Shown: positions 30,213-40,635, numbered from the stretch's first letter. The stretch is 64,000 nt of DNA from Pseudomonas sp. GM21 (GCF_000282215.1 NZ_AKJS01000010.1:1-64000); one strand, 5' to 3'. Notes: generated by a model not told the origin, from the letters alone. Translations and numbers: made by a program.

Positions 30213-31070
30213 ATGCGCCTGATCATCGTCAGCGGCCGCTCCGGCTCAGGTAAAAGCACCGTCCTCGATGTTCTCGAGGACAACGGCTACTACTGCATCG
30301 ACAACCTGCCCGCCGGCCTGCTGCCGGAACTCGCCGAACGAGCGCTGATTCATACCGAACTGCTGCAACCGCTTGTCGCTGTGTCCATCGACGCGCGTAA
30401 CCTGCCGAGCCACCTTTCGCGGTTTCCCGAACTGCTCGAGGAAGTCCGTAGCCGGCATATCAAATGCGATGTGCTGTACCTGGACGCCGACGAAGAAACC
30501 CTGCTCAAGCGATTTTCCGAAACCCGCCGTCGTCACCCGCTGAGCACCGCCAACCGTTCGTTGGCCGAGGCAATCGAGGACGAAAGCAATCTGCTGGGGC
30601 CCATCGCCGATCTGGCAGATCTCAAAATCAATACCACCAACCTGAACCTGTATCAGCTGCGCGATACCATCAAGCTGCGCCTGCTGAATCAGCCGGAAGC
30701 CGGTACTGCGTTCCTGGTCGAGTCATTCGGTTTCAAGCGTGGCATGCCGGTGGACGCGGACCTGGTGTTCGACGTGCGCTGCCTGCCCAACCCCTACTGG
30801 AAGCCGGAGCTGCGTGCGCAATCCGGGCTCGATCAACCGGTGGCCGAGTACCTGGCAGCCCAACCGGACGTCGAAGAGATGTTCCAGGACATATCCTCGT
30901 ATTTGCTCAAGTGGCTGCCGCGCTTTGCCGCGAGCAACCGCGCTTATGTCACCATCGCCATTGGCTGCACCGGAGGACATCACCGCTCCGTCTACCTGAC
31001 CGAACGTCTGGGCCAGGTTCTGCAACAATCCCTGAAGAACGTCCAGGTCCGCCACCGCGACCTCAGCTAA
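30213..31070 (+). CDS. rapZ: RNase adapter protein RapZ
   Basis: Nucleotide-binding RNA-binding protein. In E. coli it targets the GlmZ sRNA for RNase E and controls GlmS; a Pseudomonas target is not shown here. The 285-residue product has Walker [10 protein letters not shown] (8-16), a Walker B-like region ([11 protein letters not shown]), and the C-terminal RNA-binding domain with [13 protein letters not shown]. The start is 2 nt after the ptsN stop codon. It belongs to the rpoN-hpf-ptsN-rapZ-ptsO cluster. Firm as a family member; the regulatory role in this organism is inference. Confidence 0.94.
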   Translation: MRLIIVSGRSGSGKSTVLDVLEDNGYYCIDNLPAGLLPELAERALIHTELLQPLVAVSIDARNLPSHLSRFPELLEEVRSRHIKCDVLYLDADEETLLKRFSETRRRHPLSTANRSLAEAIEDESNLLGPIADLADLKINTTNLNLYQLRDTIKLRLLNQPEAGTAFLVESFGFKRGMPVDADLVFDVRCLPNPYWKPELRAQSGLDQPVAEYLAAQPDVEEMFQDISSYLLKWLPRFAASNRAYVTIAIGCTGGHHRSVYLTERLGQVLQQSLKNVQVRHRDLS

Positions 31071-31085
31071 AGGATTCACATCGCG

Positions 31086-31361
31086 ATGCCTGCTCTGGAA
31101 ATCGAAATCATCAACAAGCTGGGCCTGCACGCCCGTGCTTCTGCAAAATTTGTTGGCGTTGCCGGTGAATTCAAGGATTGCACGATTAGGGTAGGACGCA
31201 CGCCGGAAACTACGGTCGACGGCAAAAGCATCATGGCCATGATGATGCTCGCTGCGGGCAAGGGCACCAAAATCCACCTGAGCACTGAAGGCGAGCAAGC
31301 TGATGAAGCGCTGCAGGCATTGGTGGATTTGATCAACAGATACTTCGACGAAGGCGAATAA
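31086..31361 (+). CDS. ptsO: phosphocarrier protein NPr
   Basis: HPr-like carrier of the nitrogen PTS that takes phosphate from EI-Ntr (PtsP) and passes it to EIIA-Ntr (PtsN). The 91-residue HPr fold has the active His15 in NKLGLHARAS and GKSIMAMMMLAAGKGT, with a conserved Ser48. It closes the rpoN cluster and lies 15 bp after rapZ. A short hairpin repeat follows the stop codon and may serve as terminator. Firm. Confidence 0.95.
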   Translation: MPALEIEIINKLGLHARASAKFVGVAGEFKDCTIRVGRTPETTVDGKSIMAMMMLAAGKGTKIHLSTEGEQADEALQALVDLINRYFDEGE

Positions 31362-31368
31362 TACCGCG

Positions 31369-31406
31369 CCTGTAGCAGCTGCCGAAGGCTGCGCCAGCTG
31401 CTACAA
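31369..31406. repeat. TGTAGCAGCTG-type palindromic repeat
   Basis: CTGTAGCAGCTGCCGAAGGC, then GCCAGCTGCTACA. This is a compact imperfect hairpin of the second REP-like family seen here (also at 36562 and 55457), between the convergent ptsO and ZIP genes. Confidence 0.75.
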
Positions 31407-31414
31407 AATTCGTG

Positions 31415-31727
31415 TCAGGCCAACGCCGTATCCATCACCATCATCAGACAAAACCCGATCAGCAAGCCAAGGCTAGCGAGCTTGTCGTGACCATTGCGCC
31501 GTGATTCGGGAATCACTTCGTGGCTAACCACCAGTAGCATTGCCCCCGCCGCCAGGGCCAGACTTAAAGGCAACAACAGCTCGGCAAAGCTCACCAGCCA
31601 CGCGCACAACAGCGCGAATATCGGTTCGACCACGCCTGACGCCGCACCGATCAGAAATGCCTTGACCCTCGACATCCCCGCCCCGGCCAACACCAACGCA
31701 ATCACCAGCCCTTCTGGCACATCCTGC
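31415..31727 (-). pseudogene. ZIP-family metal transporter, 5' truncated
   Basis: Only the C-terminal part of a ZIP divalent-metal transporter remains, about 100 residues from QDVPEGLVIALVLAGAGMSR (the metal-site helix, family motif xxxPEG) through VVEPIFALLCAWL and a final hydrophobic helix. Whole ZIP proteins of this type have about 250-300 residues and eight helices, so the first four to five are missing. On its 5' side the frame stops within two codons, exactly where an IS21-like end begins at 31728. No N-terminal half is found on the other side of that element, so the gene is broken beyond simple excision. Confidence 0.85.
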
Positions 31728-31980
31728 TGTCAGTACCGATGCAAAACTGACCCACCCTACCGGTTGAAAACTGACCCACTTGGGCAAAATGCAGCTTTTG
31801 CGAGCTGCCCATGCTGTCCCAGGAGCAACACGTGGAAATCAGTGTTCTTATTCGTCAGGGTTTATCTATTCGGTCCATCGCGCAACGGATCTGGCGACTC
31901 ATCCAGCGCCAGCTTTCGAGGTACGGTTGCTCGTGCAAGGCAGAACTCATGATCCGGGCTCATTTGGTAATGAGATTTAT
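31728..31980 (+). mobile_element. remnant of an IS21-family insertion sequence (left end)
   Basis: Starts with TGTCAGTACCGATGCAAAAC and holds two copies of AAAACTGACCCAC, the repeated end pattern of IS21-family elements. From 31811 an ATG opens MLSQEQHVEISVLIRQGLSI and RSIAQRI, the N-terminus of IstA. After this the sequence no longer matches a transposase, and neither istB nor the right end is present. It is a dead fragment. It replaces the 5' part of the ZIP gene. The right limit is approximate. Confidence 0.75.
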
Positions 31981-32029
31981 TATTGGATGATAATGAGAAA
32001 CAAAACAACTCGCTACTTGCGCAGGGTTA

Positions 32030-32122
32030 GTTGTGGGAGCGAGCCTGCTCGCAATGGCGCAGTGTCAGTCGACATCGTTGGCGGATGTTCCACCGCAATC
32101 GCGAGCAGGCTCACTCCTACAG
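32030..32122. repeat. REP doublet
   Basis: Inverted REP pair: TTGTGGGAGCGAGCCTGCTC at 32031 and CAATCGCGAGCAGGCTCACT from 32096, between the IS remnant and pmbA. Confidence 0.85.
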
Positions 32123-32142
32123 GGGGCTGGTGCCAGGCGCAT

Positions 32143-32181
32143 AAAAAAGGCGCGCCACCCGATGGGGTGGCGCGCCTTTTG
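32143..32181. terminator. bidirectional terminator after pmbA
   Basis: AAAAAAGGCGCGCCACCC, GAT, GGGGTGGCGCGCCTTTT. Perfect 14-bp arms flanked by A and T runs, 15 bp past the pmbA stop codon on the minus strand. Confidence 0.9.
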
Positions 32182-32195
32182 TGTAGCGGTAAGGG

Positions 32196-33542
32196 TTAGC
32201 TACCCGCCACTGTCATCCGCTCGATCAGCACCGAACCGGTGCGAATGTTGCTGCGCAACTCCAGGTCATTACCGACCGCAATGATCTGTTTGAACATGTC
32301 ACGCATGTTGCCGGCAATGGTGACTTCCTGCACCGCGAACTGGATCTCACCGTTCTCGACCCAGAAACCCGCCGCGCCTCGGGAGTAATCGCCGGTGACC
32401 ATGTTCAGGCCCTGGCCCATCAGCTCTGTGACCAACAAGCCACGCCCCATGCGGCGCAACAAAGCGGCCTGATCTTCATCCCCGTGGGTGACGAACAGGT
32501 TGTGCACGCCGCCGGCGTTAGCGGTGCTCGGCATCCCGAGCTTGCGCCCGGAGTACGTGCCCAGAATGTAGGAGACCAACTCACCCTTTTCGACGAACGG
32601 TTTGGCGTAGGTCGCCAGGCCATCGCCATCGAATGCGGAACTGCCCATGGCGCGCATCAAGTGCGGACGCTCATCGATGGTCAGCCATTCCGGGAACAGC
32701 TTCTGACCCAGCGTGCCTTCCAGGAACGATGATTTGCGATACAGACTGCCGCCGGAAATGGCCGACAGGAAGCTGCCGAACAAACCACCGGCCAGTTCAG
32801 CGGAAAACAGCACTGGCACTTCGCAGGTTGGCACCGGACGTGCGCCCAGACGGCTCGCGGCCCGTTGCGCGGCACGCTGACCGATGCTCACCGGGTCGGC
32901 CAACAAATTGCCCTGACGGTTCACGTCGTACCAGTAATCGCGCTGCATCTGGCCATCGGCCTCGGCGATCATCACGCAGCTCAGGCTGTGGCGCGTCGAC
33001 GCATAGCCACCGATAAAGCCGTGGCTGTTACCGTACACGCGGCATCCCTGATGGGTGCTGAGCGTGGTGCCGTCGGCATTCTTGATCCGGCTGTCGGTGG
33101 CAAACGCGGCGGCTTCGCAGGCCAGCGCTTGTTCGATGGCTTGTTCCGGGGTGATATCCCATTGGTGGAACAGGTCAAAGTCCTGAAGATCGCGAGCCAT
33201 CAGCGCGGCATCAGCCAGGCCCGAAGCCTCGTCTTCGGAAGTGTGCTTGGCGATGGCCAGTGCCGCCGCGACGGTTTCGCGAATGGCGTCAGGACCGCTC
33301 GCCGAGGTACTGGCCGAGCCTTTGCGCTGGCCGACGTACAAGGTGATGCCAAAGCCTTGATCGCGATTGAATTCGACGGTTTCGACCTCACGCTGGCGCA
33401 CCGACGTCGACAAGCCCTGCTCCAGCGACACAGCGACTTCGCAGGCGCTGGCGCCCTGACGCTTGGCTTCAGCAATGATCTGCTCGACTTGTTCTTGCAG
33501 TGCCGGCAACGCTTGTGGGCCGACGCTTTCAACTGCACTCAT
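32196..33542 (-). CDS. pmbA: metalloprotease-related protein PmbA (TldE)
   Basis: Partner of TldD in a heteromeric metalloprotease that degrades unfolded peptides and matures some peptide natural products (microcin B17) and, in E. coli, affects CcdA decay. The 448-residue protein begins [20 protein letters not shown] and has the family pattern ([56 protein letters not shown]). It lacks the HEXXXH zinc motif found in TldD, as expected for TldE. The start at 33542 follows GGAG. A Rho-independent terminator follows. tldD lies 700 bp away on the same strand, with darP (opposite strand) between. Confidence 0.94.
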   Translation of the reverse strand: MSAVESVGPQALPALQEQVEQIIAEAKRQGASACEVAVSLEQGLSTSVRQREVETVEFNRDQGFGITLYVGQRKGSASTSASGPDAIRETVAAALAIAKHTSEDEASGLADAALMARDLQDFDLFHQWDITPEQAIEQALACEAAAFATDSRIKNADGTTLSTHQGCRVYGNSHGFIGGYASTRHSLSCVMIAEADGQMQRDYWYDVNRQGNLLADPVSIGQRAAQRAASRLGARPVPTCEVPVLFSAELAGGLFGSFLSAISGGSLYRKSSFLEGTLGQKLFPEWLTIDERPHLMRAMGSSAFDGDGLATYAKPFVEKGELVSYILGTYSGRKLGMPSTANAGGVHNLFVTHGDEDQAALLRRMGRGLLVTELMGQGLNMVTGDYSRGAAGFWVENGEIQFAVQEVTIAGNMRDMFKQIIAVGNDLELRSNIRTGSVLIERMTVAGS

Positions 33543-33649
33543 GCTGTTCTCCACTCAAATTCTGCTTTCGGTATGGCCTTCGAGCGACCGGGCCGGACAA
33601 GCGGCCCCCGACTGGTTATCATGGCGGCGTTTCTTTGCGGACGGCCACC

Positions 33650-34174
33650 ATGGTTGATTCTTACGACGACTCCCTCGATACGGGAGAAAAAAGCAAATCC
33701 CAGGTTAAACGCGAGCTTCATGCTCTGGTTGACCTTGGCGAGCGCCTCACAACACTCAAGCCTGACTTGCTGGCAAAACTGCCGTTGACCGACGCTATGC
33801 GCCGGGCACTGGCCGATGCGCCCAAGCACACCGCGAATATCGCGCGTAAACGGCACCTTATGTTCATCGGCAAACTGATGCGCGATCAGGACACTGACGC
33901 CATTCTGACGTTGCTCGATCAACTCGATGCCTCCACCCGGCAGTACAACGAACGTTTCCATGGCCTGGAACGCTGGCGCGATCGCTTGATCGCGGGCGAC
34001 GATGCAGTCCTGGAGAAGTTCGTGCTCGACTACCCGGAGGCTGATCGTCAGCAATTGCGCTCCCTGATCCGTCAGGCCCAGCACGAACTGGCGACCAACA
34101 AGCCACCGGCATCGAGCCGTAAAATCTTCAAGTACATCCGTGAGCTGGACGAGACTCAACGCGGTCTGCGTTAA
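33650..34174 (+). CDS. yjgA: ribosome-associated protein DarP (YjgA)
   Basis: Late-stage 50S assembly factor of the DUF615 family. The 174-residue highly charged alpha-helical protein has [37 protein letters not shown] and the C-terminal [13 protein letters not shown] typical of the family. The ATG at 33650 is the conserved start (MVDSYDD). It lies on the plus strand between the tldD and pmbA genes on the minus strand, and divergent from pmbA, the same three-gene arrangement that I recall in P. aeruginosa. Cytoplasmic. Firm. Confidence 0.93.
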   Translation: MVDSYDDSLDTGEKSKSQVKRELHALVDLGERLTTLKPDLLAKLPLTDAMRRALADAPKHTANIARKRHLMFIGKLMRDQDTDAILTLLDQLDASTRQYNERFHGLERWRDRLIAGDDAVLEKFVLDYPEADRQQLRSLIRQAQHELATNKPPASSRKIFKYIRELDETQRGLR

Positions 34175-34225
34175 GTCCCGAATCGGGTGAGTCGCCAAGC
34201 GCCTCACCCGAGGCTCCATCCTTTC

Positions 34226-35668
34226 TTACGACCCTGTGCCACCCACAGTGATCGCATCGATTTTCAGCGTTGGCTGGCCGACACCCACCGGCACCGACTG
34301 CCCATCCTTGCCACACGTCCCTACGCCGCTGTCCAGCGACAGATCGTTGCCGACCATCGACACCTTGCTCATGGCTTCCGGGCCGTTGCCGATCAATGTC
34401 GCGCCTTTGACCGGCGCAGTAATCTTGCCGTCTTCGATCAGATACGCTTCGCTGGTGGAGAACACAAACTTGCCGCTGGTGATGTCGACTTGCCCACCAC
34501 CGAGGTTGGCGCAGTAGATGCCACGCTTCACCGAAGCGATGATTTCTGCCGGATCACTTTCGCCCGCCAGCATGTAAGTGTTGGTCATGCGCGGCATTGG
34601 CAGGTGTGCATAAGATTCGCGTCGACCGTTGCCGGTACGGGCCACGCCCATCAGGCGGGCGTTGAGCTTGTCCTGCATATAGCCTTTGAGTACGCCGTTT
34701 TCGATCAGGGTGGTGCACTTGGTCGGGGTACCTTCGTCATCGACGCTCAGGGAGCCGCGTCGGCCTGCCAGCGTGCCGTCATCGACGATGGTGCATAGTT
34801 TGGACGCAACCATCTCGCCCATGCGCCCGCTGTAGGCGGAGCTGCCCTTGCGGTTGAAGTCGCCTTCCAGACCGTGGCCGACCGCTTCGTGCAGCAGCAC
34901 GCCGGACCAGCCGGAACCCAACACCACCGGCAACGTGCCGGCCGGAGCCGGAATGGCTTCAAGGTTGACCAGCGCCTGACGCAACGCTTCACGGGCGTAG
35001 CCCATGGCGCGGTCGTCACTGAGGAAATAACGGTAATCGGTACGCCCGCCGCCGCCATGTCCACCGCGCTCGCGGCGACCGTTTTGCTCGACGATCACGC
35101 TCACATTGAAGCGCACCAGCGGCCGCACGTCGGCGGCCAGGCCTCCATCGGTGGACGCGACGAGGATACGTTCCCACACACCCGCCATGCTCACGGTCAC
35201 TTGCTGGATACGCGGGTCGAGGGCACGAGTGGCGGCATCGATGCGCTTGAGGAGTTCGACTTTCTCGGCGCGGGTCATCACTTCCAGCGGGTTATCCGGC
35301 CCGTACAACTGGGCGACGTCCTGAGTCGTGAACGCCTGTACCGTACCATTCTGCCCAGCGCGGGAGATCGAACGCGCGGCACGGGCCGCCGCACCGAGGG
35401 CTTCCAGGGTGATGGCATTGCTGTAGGCAAAACCGGTTTTTTCACCCGACTGTGCACGCACGCCGACACCTTGGTCGAGGTTGAAGCTGCCTTCCTTGAC
35501 GATCCCGTCTTCCAGCGCCCAGGACTCGGAAATCTGCCCCTGGAAATACAGGTCGGCGGCATCGATGCCCGGGCCGGCCAGATCGCCGAGCACGCCTTGC
35601 AGGCTCTCGATCGTTACGCCGCCGGGCGCCAGGAGGTGTTCACTGACTGAGGACAACAACTCGCTCAT
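34226..35668 (-). CDS. tldD: metalloprotease TldD
   Basis: Zinc-dependent subunit of the TldD/TldE protease. The 480-residue protein contains the catalytic motif [11 protein letters not shown] (HEXXXH) near 260, [13 protein letters not shown] context, and the C-terminal [20 protein letters not shown] and [18 protein letters not shown] blocks. It works with PmbA, encoded nearby. The gene starts 18 bp past the nitrilase-family gene on the same strand, so the two may be cotranscribed. Firm. Confidence 0.95.
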   Translation of the reverse strand: MSELLSSVSEHLLAPGGVTIESLQGVLGDLAGPGIDAADLYFQGQISESWALEDGIVKEGSFNLDQGVGVRAQSGEKTGFAYSNAITLEALGAAARAARSISRAGQNGTVQAFTTQDVAQLYGPDNPLEVMTRAEKVELLKRIDAATRALDPRIQQVTVSMAGVWERILVASTDGGLAADVRPLVRFNVSVIVEQNGRRERGGHGGGGRTDYRYFLSDDRAMGYAREALRQALVNLEAIPAPAGTLPVVLGSGWSGVLLHEAVGHGLEGDFNRKGSSAYSGRMGEMVASKLCTIVDDGTLAGRRGSLSVDDEGTPTKCTTLIENGVLKGYMQDKLNARLMGVARTGNGRRESYAHLPMPRMTNTYMLAGESDPAEIIASVKRGIYCANLGGGQVDITSGKFVFSTSEAYLIEDGKITAPVKGATLIGNGPEAMSKVSMVGNDLSLDSGVGTCGKDGQSVPVGVGQPTLKIDAITVGGTGS

Positions 35669-35686
35669 ATGCTTTACGCCTTAAAT

Positions 35687-36535
35687 TCATCGTTCTGAGG
35701 CAGGTCGCTGAGCGCCCTGCGAGAAAAAGCGCCGGTGACTGGACACCGGCATCCGCGCCCTGATGGACGCCTGTTCGCTGCTATCGCGTTCGGCCAGCAG
35801 CACGGCCTCGCCTTGATCCTGTTGCGCCAGCACCCGCCCCCACGGGTCGATGATTGCGGCATGCCCCCAGGTTTCGCGCGGCCCCGGATGAATCCCACCC
35901 TGGGCGGCCGCCAGCACATAACACTGCGTCTCGATGGCGCGAGCGCGAATCAGCACATCCCAATGCGCCGCACCGGTCACCGCCGTAAACGCCGACGGCG
36001 CGGTAATCAGCTCCGCTCCAGCGGCGCGTAATTCGCTGTACAGCTCCGGGAAGCGCAGGTCATAACACACCGTCAGCCCGACTCGACCGACCGGCGTATC
36101 CGCCACCACCACCCCACTGCCATAAGCATAGTCATCGGACTCGCGATAACGCCCACGATTGTCTGCCACGTCTACGTCGAACAAATGCAGCTTGTCGTAA
36201 CGCGCCACCGTCTCGCCGTGATCATTCACCAACAGCGAGCAGGCATGCACTTTCGCCGTCGGTTGATCCACTGGCGGCAACGGCAACGTGCCGGCCACTA
36301 TCCATAATTTGAGGTCGATGGCTGTCTGTTTCAACCATGGCAGGATCGGGCCGTCGCCCAACGCTTCGGCACGGCCGATGTCGGCAATGTCGCGTCGGCC
36401 CATCGCGGCGAAATTTTCCGGCAACACGGCGAGTTGCGCACCGCCGGCCGCCGCCTGTTCAAGCAGCCGGCGTGCCTGGGCCAGGTTGGCCTGAACGTCG
36501 CTCTGGCTGACCATCTGAATCACCGCTACCGACAT
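35687..36535 (-). CDS. carbon-nitrogen hydrolase (nitrilase superfamily)
   Basis: Amidase of the Nit1/Nit2-like branch. The 282-residue protein has the catalytic triad Glu in LPENFAAMG, Lys in RYDKLHLFDVDV and Cys in LTVCYDLRFPELY. Members of this branch repair deaminated glutathione (Nit1/YbeM type), so that is a plausible role, but substrate cannot be read from sequence. It lies between yhdP upstream and tldD downstream on the minus strand. Cytoplasmic. Confidence 0.9.
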   Translation of the reverse strand: MSVAVIQMVSQSDVQANLAQARRLLEQAAAGGAQLAVLPENFAAMGRRDIADIGRAEALGDGPILPWLKQTAIDLKLWIVAGTLPLPPVDQPTAKVHACSLLVNDHGETVARYDKLHLFDVDVADNRGRYRESDDYAYGSGVVVADTPVGRVGLTVCYDLRFPELYSELRAAGAELITAPSAFTAVTGAAHWDVLIRARAIETQCYVLAAAQGGIHPGPRETWGHAAIIDPWGRVLAQQDQGEAVLLAERDSSEQASIRARMPVSSHRRFFSQGAQRPASER

Positions 36536-36559
36536 GGCCTTTCCTTACTTGAGAAGAGT

Positions 36560-36702
36560 CCGCCTGTAGCAGCTGGCGGAGCCTGCGTCCGGCTGCGAAG
36601 CAGTCGTAAAATCGGTCGACATGGTCTTTCAGATAAACCGTGCAATCCGGATTTACGACTGCTGCGCAGCCGGACGCAGGCTTCGCCAGCTGCTACACGA
36701 CC
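36560..36702. repeat. long inverted repeat, TGTAGCAGCTG family
   Basis: Two arms of about 48 bp (36562-36611 and 36650-36699), starting CCTGTAGCAGCTGGCGGAGC and ending GCTTCGCCAGCTGCTACACG, are complementary with few mismatches around a 40-bp centre. The structure fills most of the gap between yhdP and the nitrilase-family gene. Confidence 0.85.
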
Positions 36703-36756
36703 TGCGTTTGGCCATGCTACTCCATCGGCCCAGGACATGGCTTTTGAAAAAGAGCG

Positions 36757-39700
36757 TCAAAAAGGCTTGTCGAAGGTGATTTTCGGATCTTTCCAGGGCC
36801 CTTTTACGTTGTATTGCACACTGGCAAAACGGGCCATGCGGTCACCCATCAGTTTATCGATCAGGAACAACGCGCCGCCGACTGCCGGAGCGCCAACGAT
36901 CAACGCCGCGATCGGCAAGTTAGTGGCCACCGGCAAACTGACCAGTAACTTGGCATCAATCTGATCACCCACAAGGTTCAGGGTGCCATTGAGTTCAATG
37001 TTGCTGGACGGTCCGGTCATCCGGATCGGCTCACGGGTGACGTAGACGCCATTGGTCGCGACCAGCACACCTTTGACCCGGTCATAACTCAGGCCTGAGC
37101 CGAACAAGTCGGAAAAGTCCAGGCGCAAGCGCCGACCGATGGAGTTGAAATTAAGCAGGCCGAAGACTTTCAGGGCCTGGGCACTGGCGTCGACCTCAAC
37201 AATCTGGCCCTTGGTGAGCGTTGCATCAAGGGTGCCGGAGAAACGCTTGCTGGCCAGCCAGGCCGGCGAACCAGGCCAGCGACCATCAACATCCAAATGA
37301 AACGATTCACTCGTGACACTGGGCGCAAAGCCCCAGTTTTTGAGCGCATCGGCAAGATTCTTGCCGCTGATCCGCCCCTTGTACCAACTGCTGGAGCTAC
37401 CGGGAACGCCTTCCCAGCCACCACTGCCTTGCAAAAGAATCCCTTTGAGGCCCATGTCCAGCGCATTGAGCGCAATGCCCCTCGCGGTCGGACGAATTTT
37501 CATTGACCAGGCGCCCACCAGATCCGGCCCCAGGAACAGCTGGTTGATGGAGATGTCCAGTGCCGGAATCTTTGTCGGGTCCACCGTAACCAATGGATCG
37601 GGCGCGTTTTCGTCGGTCACGACCTTGGGATCCGCTGCGGGCAGGCGTACGTATTGCAGATTGACCGTGATTGGTGCGCCTTTCGCATCCGGAACACCGA
37701 CGGAACCTTTGACCTGCTGACTGTCGAGTTGCAGCGCCCAACTGGCGGGCTTTCGGTTCAGCTGCACAGAAGCCTGATCGAGGGTAGCGCCCAGAGCACT
37801 GAGCTTGCCAACCTTGAAGTCCGCACTGCTGAGTAACTGTTTGGCACTGTCGCCCGACACCTGGCCGGCGTACTTATCCAGCAAATCCTTCCACGGGCCG
37901 ACATCCAGCTCCGACAGCACGCCCCGCACCCGCAGACCTTTGACACCGGGCAATACGGCCTCGCCACCACCGAGAAACAGCTCACCGCGCCCCCCGGCAA
38001 AATTTCCGTCCGGTGCTGCATATGTAAAGTTCGCCAACTGACCGTAATTAACCCAGTAGCGCCGCTCCGGACCTTGCAAGGTCATGCGAAACGACGTGTC
38101 GCGGCACGTACCGGCCGTCAGGCCAAACGGGGCCGGCAGGTCGATTGTCGCGCCTTTGAGGCAGGAGTTGACCATCAACTGACTGTCAGCACCGCTCAGG
38201 TTCAGTTCCAGCTCATACGGGATCACCCCGAAAACCGGTACTGGCTGAGTCACGTGCAACCAGTCGGTGAGCTTTTTGATCTCCACCTGACCGGAGGCCA
38301 TGACGCGGGTCTTGAGATTACTCGAATTGCCATCGGCGAAAATCTGCGCAGTGACAGGCTTGTCAAAGACGCGGGCGCTGATGCGCTGCCCGCTCAATCC
38401 CTTGGTGCTGTCAAAGCGGAAATCGCCCTTGAGTTGAGTCAGCTCCAGTGTTGGCTCCGCCAGTTTCAGACGCGCCTTGGCGGTCTTGAAGTCAACGATA
38501 ATCTTCGGCAGCTCGCCTTTGGCCAGCGGGATATCCAGTTTCAATTTGCCTTGCAGATCGCCCTCACCTTCCCAGCCGGCAAAGGTTGCAGCAGTGCCTA
38601 TCGGCGCTGTCTGAAGAATTTTCAGGCCATCGCCCAAGCCACCGGCGAATTCACCGTCGAGGAACAGATGAGAAGTTTTGCCCTCAGGCACATGCGGAAT
38701 ATCGACATAAATATCGCGCACCTGGGTATCGAGCAACTGACCCTTGCTGGCCAGAACCCGAACACCACTGTCTTCAACAAACACATCACCCGTGACCTTG
38801 CTGACATGCGGCCAGCCCGGCTGGAAAGCCAGTTCGGCATCGTGCACCTTGAAGAACAGGCTGATGCTGCGGTCGGTGTCGCTGGCGCCAGATTTCAGCG
38901 ACCCCTGATACTGGAAGAAACCTTCGTCCACCGCGCCTTTGATAATCGCTGTTCGCAGCCATTCGTCCAGCGCCGGGCCGAGCATTGTCGGCAGGTACTT
39001 GGCGGTGTAACGACCATCCCCATCAACCATGCCGACCCGAAGATCCATGTAATCATCCTGAGCGGGATCGAAACGCAGGCGAATCAGGAAGTCGCCGGCA
39101 ATCTTGCCTTCTTCGCCGAGCACCTTGAGGTACGGCGCGATCAGGGTGAAACCTTCTTTGTCGAGCTTCCAGGTCAGCGTCGCGTTGGCCTGAATGTATT
39201 GCCATGGCTTGGCGAAAATGGGGGTCAGGTGCAGGACAAAGTCCTTGCTGTCCATGCGCAGCTCGCCCTTGCCCAGGTCGCCGCTGATGCTGCCGCTGAC
39301 ATTTCGCGCCGCCGGAGCACCGTAATAAGCGTCAAAACCTACCCGGTCGAGGTTCGCGGCGAAGCTGAACTTGCTGTCATCGGTGGCATTGGGTTTGAAG
39401 TCGATGAGCACATTGCGCAACCCGCCGGTCACCTTGAGCTGTTCGACCGCCGTGGCAACACCTTCGGGCAGTGGACCCAAGGCGTTCAGCAACGGCGTAA
39501 GCGGGGTGAGGTCGATGCGGTCGGCTTGCAGGTGCCAGATTTCTTCGACCTTGTCGGTGGCTGAAGTTTGTTTGAGTTGCAGATGCGATTCCCAGCGAGT
39601 GTCGCCGAAACTCATAGCCAGGGGATCCAGTGTCACCACAACGCCTTCGGCGCTACGCTGGAAATGGCCAGTGAGCGCCAGATTGGTGATCTCAATCGGC

Positions 39701-40560
39701 TTGCGTTTGGCGTACGCCCCTTTGAGCTGCAGTGCGTTCAAGCGGATTGCAGCGCTTTGCAGTGTGCCCTGCCCCCAATTGGCCCAGAGCTCGCCACCGG
39801 CCTTGATCTCGGAAAAATTCCATTCTTTGGTCAGTCGCTCGGGCAGCCATTTCGACCAGTCGCTCTGCGGCAAGCTCAGGTAGGCTTCTGCTGCACCGTC
39901 GCGCCATTCACTGGCGCGTATTCGGGTGCGCACGCTCATGGCGACGGGCTGGCCGTCAGGCAAGGTCAAACGGGCATCAAGGCGCTGGCGGGCGGCACCG
40001 ACTTTCAGATTAAGGCCGACGTAGGTCAGGGTCAGCGGCGGATGATCCAGTGGTTGCAATGTCACCTGACTGTCGATCACCGATAACTGTTGCACCATCT
40101 GCAGGCGGTTGAGCAGTTGTTCAGGATCAAGCGGCTGATCCTGCTGCACCGGTAGACCTTCAAGCGCCCACTTCCCGTCGTCGCCTTCCTTGAGGCTGAT
40201 CTTCAGGCCGTTGAGTTCCAGGTGAGCGATGCGCAACTGGCGAGTCAATAAACTTTCCAACATGTCCGGCACCGCACGGACCTGGTCCAGGCGCAAGGCA
40301 TTGGCGCCCTCCCCGACTGTCACGTCATGAGCCAGCAAGATTGGCGCAAAACCACTCCAGTTACCTTCCAGCTTGCCGATTTTCAACGGCATGCCCAAGG
40401 CCTCGCTGGCTTTGGTTTCGGCTTCCGTAGTGTACTCGGCCACCAGCGGCGTCAGTTCTCGACCAAGGCTGACATACAGCGCCATCAGCACCAATACCAA
40501 CGCGCACAGGCCCAGACCCCAGCGGGTCACTTCGACCAAAATGCGTGTCAGACGCTCCAT
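36757..40560 (-). CDS. yhdP: YhdP family AsmA-like phospholipid transport protein
   Basis: Very large inner-membrane-anchored AsmA-like protein. In E. coli, YhdP works with TamB and YdbH to bring phospholipids to the outer membrane. The 1267-residue protein has one N-terminal transmembrane helix (about 12-32), a long repeat-rich beta structure (bridge-like groove, DUF3971 region in the middle) and a C-terminal AsmA-like_2 region with VLVATNGVYVTREPIRMTGP and a hydrophobic stretch near 1225-1245. Size is as expected for the family. It lies between rng and the nitrilase-family gene, and 75 bp after rng. Mla genes for retrograde transport occur elsewhere in the window. Confidence 0.92.
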   Translation of the reverse strand: MERLTRILVEVTRWGLGLCALVLVLMALYVSLGRELTPLVAEYTTEAETKASEALGMPLKIGKLEGNWSGFAPILLAHDVTVGEGANALRLDQVRAVPDMLESLLTRQLRIAHLELNGLKISLKEGDDGKWALEGLPVQQDQPLDPEQLLNRLQMVQQLSVIDSQVTLQPLDHPPLTLTYVGLNLKVGAARQRLDARLTLPDGQPVAMSVRTRIRASEWRDGAAEAYLSLPQSDWSKWLPERLTKEWNFSEIKAGGELWANWGQGTLQSAAIRLNALQLKGAYAKRKPIEITNLALTGHFQRSAEGVVVTLDPLAMSFGDTRWESHLQLKQTSATDKVEEIWHLQADRIDLTPLTPLLNALGPLPEGVATAVEQLKVTGGLRNVLIDFKPNATDDSKFSFAANLDRVGFDAYYGAPAARNVSGSISGDLGKGELRMDSKDFVLHLTPIFAKPWQYIQANATLTWKLDKEGFTLIAPYLKVLGEEGKIAGDFLIRLRFDPAQDDYMDLRVGMVDGDGRYTAKYLPTMLGPALDEWLRTAIIKGAVDEGFFQYQGSLKSGASDTDRSISLFFKVHDAELAFQPGWPHVSKVTGDVFVEDSGVRVLASKGQLLDTQVRDIYVDIPHVPEGKTSHLFLDGEFAGGLGDGLKILQTAPIGTAATFAGWEGEGDLQGKLKLDIPLAKGELPKIIVDFKTAKARLKLAEPTLELTQLKGDFRFDSTKGLSGQRISARVFDKPVTAQIFADGNSSNLKTRVMASGQVEIKKLTDWLHVTQPVPVFGVIPYELELNLSGADSQLMVNSCLKGATIDLPAPFGLTAGTCRDTSFRMTLQGPERRYWVNYGQLANFTYAAPDGNFAGGRGELFLGGGEAVLPGVKGLRVRGVLSELDVGPWKDLLDKYAGQVSGDSAKQLLSSADFKVGKLSALGATLDQASVQLNRKPASWALQLDSQQVKGSVGVPDAKGAPITVNLQYVRLPAADPKVVTDENAPDPLVTVDPTKIPALDISINQLFLGPDLVGAWSMKIRPTARGIALNALDMGLKGILLQGSGGWEGVPGSSSSWYKGRISGKNLADALKNWGFAPSVTSESFHLDVDGRWPGSPAWLASKRFSGTLDATLTKGQIVEVDASAQALKVFGLLNFNSIGRRLRLDFSDLFGSGLSYDRVKGVLVATNGVYVTREPIRMTGPSSNIELNGTLNLVGDQIDAKLLVSLPVATNLPIAALIVGAPAVGGALFLIDKLMGDRMARFASVQYNVKGPWKDPKITFDKPF

Positions 40561-40635
40561 GTCAGGTGGCTCCCATGGCGAAAATGCAGCAAAAAGCTGA
40601 GGCCAGCCGATTTAACAAGGATGAAACACAGCGAT

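Noticed and set aside
31811-31980. Functional small gene from the ATG at 31811
   Set aside because: Only about 27 residues match the IstA N-terminus and the rest is unrelated; it is best read as a transposase remnant.
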